DNA of 64,000 nucleotides from Flavobacteriales bacterium. GTDB lineage: Bacteria; Bacteroidota; Bacteroidia; Flavobacteriales_F; PHOS-HE28. This document shows positions 59,688-64,000 of this stretch, one piece after another. A program made the translations under genes and the position numbers. Location of the stretch: NCBI GenBank assembly GCA_016716605.1, contig JADJWA010000001.1, positions 3,145,001-3,209,000 on the forward strand, read 5' to 3'. Every line of letters starts with the position of its first letter. Positions within the stretch are counted from its first letter, which is position 1. The notes below the pieces were generated by a model. That model was not told the DNA's origin, did not search any database, and worked only from the letters and a program-made list of their open reading frames with translations.

Positions 59688-61211
59688 CTATTCCACGACC
59701 ACCTTGCCACCCGCAAGCCACCGCTTCGCATCGGCAATGTGCATGTAGTAAAGGCCCGGCTGCCAGTTGCCGGTTGTCAGTTGTCCGGCTGTGCCGCGCA
59801 AATGTTCCTCCTGCACGTGTCTCCCCAGCGCATCCAGCATCACCAAGCGCAGCGGGCCGTTCGGTGTGAACGTTGGTGGCGGCTCGAAGCTGATGTGCAG
59901 CGGCTGACCGGGGGCCACGGGGTTGGGCGAAATGCTCAGGTACTGGTTCAGGTCCAACGCGTACTCCTGCACGCCCGCCGTGTGGCAACCCGGCACCACG
60001 CAGCCCAGGCTGTCGGTCTTGATCATCCACTCGGTCTCCAGGTTGGGCGTGGGATCGCCCCAGTACTGGTCGCAGCTGCCCGCCGCCACGAAGCCGCCAT
60101 CGCTGGTGGGCTCCACATCGAAGAGGCGGTGGCGCTCGCTGGTTGCGAAGGCCACATACTGCCTAGTCCACAGGCTATCTCCCTCGGCGCTGAAGCGCAT
60201 GAGCTCCCCGCCGCCATCGTGCGAGCCGACCGCGATGATCGAGTTGTCCGGCAGTACCTCGAAGTCGCCCACGTAATAGTTCCTGCCATAGTGCGATCGC
60301 TTCTGCCAGATGATGTCGCCACTCGGACTCCATTTGGTGAGCATGAATTGCCCGTAAAGGGTCGGATAGCTCGATTCCTTGTATGCTGAGTAGGTGATGA
60401 TGTTGCCGTCGCTATCCAACCGAACGGCTGCGTCAGTGGCATTCGCTCGGTTGCCGAAGTAGCGGATCCAATGCATCGCACCCTGGGGGTTGGTGCGCAA
60501 AATGAAATACTCATCTAATGCAAAGCTCTGGTCACGAGAACCAATCATGACGGCGCCTCCATCACTGAACTCAAGTACGCCGAAACCTCGATAGGTGCTT
60601 TGCGGTGTAGGGCTGTAGCGCCGCGTCCAAAGCGTGTCGCCAAGCTGATCCAATCGAACCAAAAGGGCTTCCGCCAATGCAGAGGGAGGCGAATAGAAAT
60701 CAGCACTTCCACAGAGAAAAGCGCCACCATCAGCGCATATTCTAACTTGATTGGGTGTAACCAGTAAGCTGTCCGACACCGGATAATTTAGCACAACTCG
60801 TGTTGACAATGTGTCGCCAAGCACATTAAGAATGAATAGGCTTGTCCGCATATCGAAGCCTTGACTGATGTCGAAAATCGGGGCTGCAAAGGTCCCATCA
60901 GAGCGATTGGCTACTGGATCAATCGTGCCGGTGATATAGTGCCGTTGCACACCTGCGAAAAACTCCCTCTCGTTGATCTGCTCGCCACCCGCATCAATCA
61001 CACGGGTGAACAGCCGCGTTCTGTTGGTGCCATCGTTGCTCACTTGAGAGCAGAATAACAAGTAGCCAGCAGGAACCTCGCGTACGGAAAAGCAGGCACC
61101 AGGTTTTTCGGCTTGTTCGGCGTCAAAGTGTCGAATGAATCCCTGCGCTGCGGCGCAATGAGCCCCGGCCCAAAGGCCGAGACTCATTGCGGATGCAGTG
61201 ACCAATCTCAT
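59688..61211 (-). CDS. T9SS type A sorting domain-containing secreted protein
   Basis: A 507-residue protein with signal peptide ending C-A-A-A-Q (about 23). The main part (about 24-410) has beta-propeller-like repeats with G-D-T-L-W-T-R, G-G-A-V-M-I-G-S and D-G-G-F-V-A-A-G motifs, common in Bacteroidota secreted proteins. The last ~80 residues are a T9SS type A sorting domain: L-S-I-S-P-N-P-V, L-R-L-V-M-L-D-A-L-G-R, W-Q-P-G-L-Y-Y-M-H-I and a final G-K-V-V-V-E. Export by T9SS to the cell surface or medium is expected. The ATG overlaps the stop of the upstream gene (ATGA). Confidence 0.85.
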   Translation of the reverse strand: MRLVTASAMSLGLWAGAHCAAAQGFIRHFDAEQAEKPGACFSVREVPAGYLLFCSQVSNDGTNRTRLFTRVIDAGGEQINEREFFAGVQRHYITGTIDPVANRSDGTFAAPIFDISQGFDMRTSLFILNVLGDTLSTRVVLNYPVSDSLLVTPNQVRICADGGAFLCGSADFYSPPSALAEALLVRLDQLGDTLWTRRYSPTPQSTYRGFGVLEFSDGGAVMIGSRDQSFALDEYFILRTNPQGAMHWIRYFGNRANATDAAVRLDSDGNIITYSAYKESSYPTLYGQFMLTKWSPSGDIIWQKRSHYGRNYYVGDFEVLPDNSIIAVGSHDGGGELMRFSAEGDSLWTRQYVAFATSERHRLFDVEPTSDGGFVAAGSCDQYWGDPTPNLETEWMIKTDSLGCVVPGCHTAGVQEYALDLNQYLSISPNPVAPGQPLHISFEPPPTFTPNGPLRLVMLDALGRHVQEEHLRGTAGQLTTGNWQPGLYYMHIADAKRWLAGGKVVVE

Positions 61212-64000
61212 TTCACAACTGAGAACTTGGTTTCACCAAGGACGAAACCATCCAATGTGATCCGAGCCAAGTATAGTCCTTCGGCGAAGCCACGAATTGG
61301 CACCTCCCAGAAAGCAAGCTGGCCATTGAGCGGGATGTCCATCATCAGGCGACCTTGAACGTCAAACAGCTGCAAGTTACCGTGTTCCATGCCTCGCTCG
61401 TAGGTAATCTGCACAAGGTCGTGCGCCGGGTTGGGGTAAGCGGCCATAGAAGGGGCGCTTACCGGACCAAACTTGCCCGCTCTTACAGCTAGCAATGGCA
61501 TGCTCTTGAATGCCTCGATCACTTCTGGCGAGGGAAGGCTGTCCAAGGCGCCGATCTCCACCAGTGCGGACCAAGCCCAAGCCCCGACGTAGGGCGCATG
61601 CTCGAAGGCCAGATTCAGCAGGACCTCCTGCTGGCCGGGGTCCGTGTTGTGCCAATCGCCTTGCACGCTTTCTTGAATCGCGGCGAACTGCGCCAGCGCA
61701 TCGGTCCATTCATTCACAAAGAGGGCAGGAGCCATGTTCGCCGCTGCCGCGTAGTCCAGTTCGTCCAGATGGAGCTGGTAGCGCCTGGCCAGACCAGCTT
61801 GGGTGGAGTCCTCCATGAGCATGGTCAACAAGGAGTCACGTAGGCCTACGGTCAGGCTGTCGTCGTTCATGGCCCAGATCGCTTGGTGCAGCAGCCGCGC
61901 ACTCTCCACCTGCCGCGTCCTGATCTCGCCTTCGAGCGTGGAACGAAGGCTCACTCCTTCCCTGTACTGCAAAAGCATGTTGTGGAAGAACGCAGGCAGT
62001 ACGGCGGTTAGTTCTAGTTCGCTGTACATAGCCGGGCTGAGTGGGCTGTTCTGGATGAGCACTTGGGTGAGGTGCCAGGGGTCCAACGGCTCGCTACGAT
62101 GGATGGCAGCCTTGATGACCTCATCGCTCAACGGGTGCTTGGCCAGCATGTAGTCCCGCAGGTAATGGCTGGGGTGCCAGGGCTGATAGTTGATGGCCAC
62201 TTCCAGGTCTTGAGTGTAGCCATGGTCCACGGTGCCAGTGTAGGTGGCCTCGGCGCTGCGGAGTTGCACCATCTTGTCGCGGTAAGCGGTAACCAGCTGC
62301 CCAAGCTGCTGTGGGCCACTACCGAAGATGGCGTCTAACTCGCCACGGTTGCAATCGGTAAGCTTGTCGAACTGCGTGGGCATGAAGTATCGCGTCAAAT
62401 CGTACATCACGCCGGTCTGTGTGATGGAGACGCCGTTCTCATCCTCGACGCATTCGGGCCGCATCTCCGGATCCGGGTCAAGGTCCCCGTTCCAGTCCCA
62501 GTGGTGGTATTCCACGAAGGAGTCGAAGGGGTGCCAGGGCAGCACGTAAGGCTCGAAGGTGGTGCCGCAATTCGGCGTGCTGAAGTAGCGGTTGTTGGCG
62601 TAAGGGTGATTGCTGCTGCCGCCTTGGTTCTCTTTGATGTAGCCATCGGCCCAGAGCCATTGGTCAACGAGGTTGCCGCTGTGGTCGCCGCAGAGCATCT
62701 GCAAGCCTTCCTTATCAATGCCGCCGGTAGCCAAATGACGCCCTTGCACCACGCAGCCCATGTTGATTTCGGTGAAGGTGTTGTCGTAGATCTGGTTCTC
62801 CTGGAAGGCAGGACCCATGAACCAGATGCCCGCGCTGGGTACGCTTGTGCCTTGGTCCATGAAGGTATTGCGCTCGATGGTGTAGCCGTTGCTCTGGAAG
62901 AGGTGTATGCCGATGCTGACCTGCGTGAAGGGCGTAGGCATGGCAAGCATCTTGAACTTGTTGTTGATGATCACAGCATCACGAGTACCCATGTCCACCA
63001 CGCCCTTGAAGTTGTTATTGAAAGTCATGCCGTTCACCGTGTACATCATGCCTGCGGGCATCCACATGGCGAGCACGCCCACTTCGAGGTTCTCGAATTT
63101 GCTGCTGGTGAGCATGTTCCCCGCGCACCGGAATGGGGCTTGCCGGCTAACGATGCCGCGTCCGCGCTGCGTGACTGCGAAGGCATTGGGTATCTCGTTC
63201 ACGAAGTTGCAATTGGTGAAGCGCACGTTGCGGCAGTTCACCACCTGAGCATGCCGGAACGGCGGTGGACCAGCTGGCCACGTGTTCGTGGTCCTGAACG
63301 AAGTGGTGGAGAAGCTGCTCAGGTTATCGAGCTCAACCGAACCACCCTCGAAGCGGTGGTAATTCTCCACTCGCGCACCGCTGATGCAATTGCGATAGTG
63401 GCTGGAATTCGAGATGATCACCCCGCCATAGTACTGTGGGTCGATAGCGCCATTGGCTGACTCCCGCGCACACCAAGTGCCCACCACGGCGTTCTCGATT
63501 ACGCTGTTGTTGGTCATCCAGAATCGCCCTTGCGATAATCCCAGCTGCGAGTTGTTGCTGGTGTTCCCCTCCACCCTTACGCCCGGCCATCGCGCACCCG
63601 GGCAATTGATGCTGGTCATGGTGGTATTGTTCGTGGTGAGCCGCCCGCCCCTGCGAACGATGATCCTGGCATTGTCGGTGAATCTCAGCGTAAGGCTGTT
63701 CAGGTTGAGCACCGCGCCGAATTCCACGATCAGATCGCATGTGAAGACCATGCTGGCGCTTCCGGGCTGGTAGGGATTGCTGGCCGCGGTCCAGGTCTGT
63801 TGCATGCCGGGTAGTTGGGTGTGGCCGCCCACCACGGCGCCTGGCACGGTTTGGAAATAGGCGCAGCAGGCCTCGATGCTTGCTGCGCTCAGGTGCCGAT
63901 CATCCTGGATGGCCGTGTTCAAGAACCGGGGCTGCAGGTTGCCGCTGTTTTGGCCGGGCTGGTCAACGTGCAAAGGCGGCACCGCCCCTGACAGACCATT
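61208..64000 (-). CDS. Large T9SS-sorted parallel beta-helix protein (5' end beyond window)
   Basis: At least 930 residues; the frame stays open to the right edge, so the N-terminus and signal peptide are not seen. The visible upstream part (roughly the first 450 residues) looks like a right-handed parallel beta-helix with many Asn-rich turns (N-N-T-T-M-T, M-T-N-N-S-V-I, I-I-S-N-S-S-H-Y, F-N-N-N-F-K-G-V). A helical region follows, then a T9SS type A domain at the C-terminus: A-Y-P-N-P-A-H-D, L-Q-L-F-D-V-Q-G-R, F-A-E-G-L-Y-L-A-R-I and final T-K-F-S-V-V-K. Carbohydrate binding or degradation is possible, but no catalytic residues can be assigned. Confidence 0.8.
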   Translation of the reverse strand, partial: NGLSGAVPPLHVDQPGQNSGNLQPRFLNTAIQDDRHLSAASIEACCAYFQTVPGAVVGGHTQLPGMQQTWTAASNPYQPGSASMVFTCDLIVEFGAVLNLNSLTLRFTDNARIIVRRGGRLTTNNTTMTSINCPGARWPGVRVEGNTSNNSQLGLSQGRFWMTNNSVIENAVVGTWCARESANGAIDPQYYGGVIISNSSHYRNCISGARVENYHRFEGGSVELDNLSSFSTTSFRTTNTWPAGPPPFRHAQVVNCRNVRFTNCNFVNEIPNAFAVTQRGRGIVSRQAPFRCAGNMLTSSKFENLEVGVLAMWMPAGMMYTVNGMTFNNNFKGVVDMGTRDAVIINNKFKMLAMPTPFTQVSIGIHLFQSNGYTIERNTFMDQGTSVPSAGIWFMGPAFQENQIYDNTFTEINMGCVVQGRHLATGGIDKEGLQMLCGDHSGNLVDQWLWADGYIKENQGGSSNHPYANNRYFSTPNCGTTFEPYVLPWHPFDSFVEYHHWDWNGDLDPDPEMRPECVEDENGVSITQTGVMYDLTRYFMPTQFDKLTDCNRGELDAIFGSGPQQLGQLVTAYRDKMVQLRSAEATYTGTVDHGYTQDLEVAINYQPWHPSHYLRDYMLAKHPLSDEVIKAAIHRSEPLDPWHLTQVLIQNSPLSPAMYSELELTAVLPAFFHNMLLQYREGVSLRSTLEGEIRTRQVESARLLHQAIWAMNDDSLTVGLRDSLLTMLMEDSTQAGLARRYQLHLDELDYAAAANMAPALFVNEWTDALAQFAAIQESVQGDWHNTDPGQQEVLLNLAFEHAPYVGAWAWSALVEIGALDSLPSPEVIEAFKSMPLLAVRAGKFGPVSAPSMAAYPNPAHDLVQITYERGMEHGNLQLFDVQGRLMMDIPLNGQLAFWEVPIRGFAEGLYLARITLDGFVLGETKFSVVK

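Overview
The window looks like a chromosomal segment of a GC-rich member of the Bacteroidota, probably Flavobacteriales-like. The evidence is: type IX secretion (T9SS) C-terminal sorting domains on two proteins; many secreted proteins of Bacteroidota families (choice-of-anchor B, S74 tail-fibre-like, SUMF1-like, Lcl/DUF1566, BspA-like); a membrane-bound TPR-LuxR regulator; and promoters of the Bacteroidota type (TTG, 19 nt, TAnnTTTG), found for example ahead of rpmH and a restriction operon. The genus cannot be fixed from the sequence alone.

Positions 1-9000 are mostly housekeeping: a leftward rsfS-ftsH-DUF2007-cdsA operon (cdsA runs off the left edge), divergent birA and rpmH, an alpha/beta hydrolase, two paralogous TPR-like secreted proteins flanking a choice-of-anchor B surface protein, and one unknown protein.

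Positions 9070-23592 form one leftward block of eleven tightly packed or overlapping genes behind a single clear promoter at 23609-23638. It is a type I restriction-modification locus (half-length HsdS, HsdM, full HsdS, HsdR) with six embedded accessory genes: two Fic proteins, a membrane/coiled-coil protein, a RES-like protein, a trypsin-like protease and a YgjP-like metallopeptidase, and it ends with an unusual protein that combines RNA-polymerase alpha-CTD-like, sigma-region-4-like and HARE-like winged-helix segments. A 38-bp direct repeat carrying the 5' end of hsdR brackets the protease gene, a scar of modular insertion. This is the best candidate for an undescribed system.

Positions 23640-24500 hold a degenerate 42-bp tandem array and no credible gene. 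Three small genes follow (Fn3 protein, LuxR-type HTH, zinc-ribbon protein), then a decayed remnant of the ettA 3' end at 25967-26338.

Positions 26452-54794 are a surface-protein island: two tandem SUMF1-like proteins, a 2620-residue adhesin-like protein with about 6.5 tandem ~180-residue repeats, an S74-chaperone protein, a frameshifted relative of the giant, three tandem Lcl/DUF1566 proteins and a BspA-like protein. Two regulatory units, a propeller histidine kinase with a LuxR-type response regulator and a TPR-LuxR membrane regulator, are interleaved. Several of these genes share near-identical blocks, pointing to recent duplication or gene conversion, and four proteins in the window end in the same ~243-residue module finishing in Gln-Leu-Pro. 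The island is bounded by the ettA remnant on the left and intact ettA on the right.

Positions 54859-64000 are leftward genes: ettA, a GT39-like glycosyltransferase, a small membrane protein, folD, and two T9SS-sorted proteins, the last running off the right edge.
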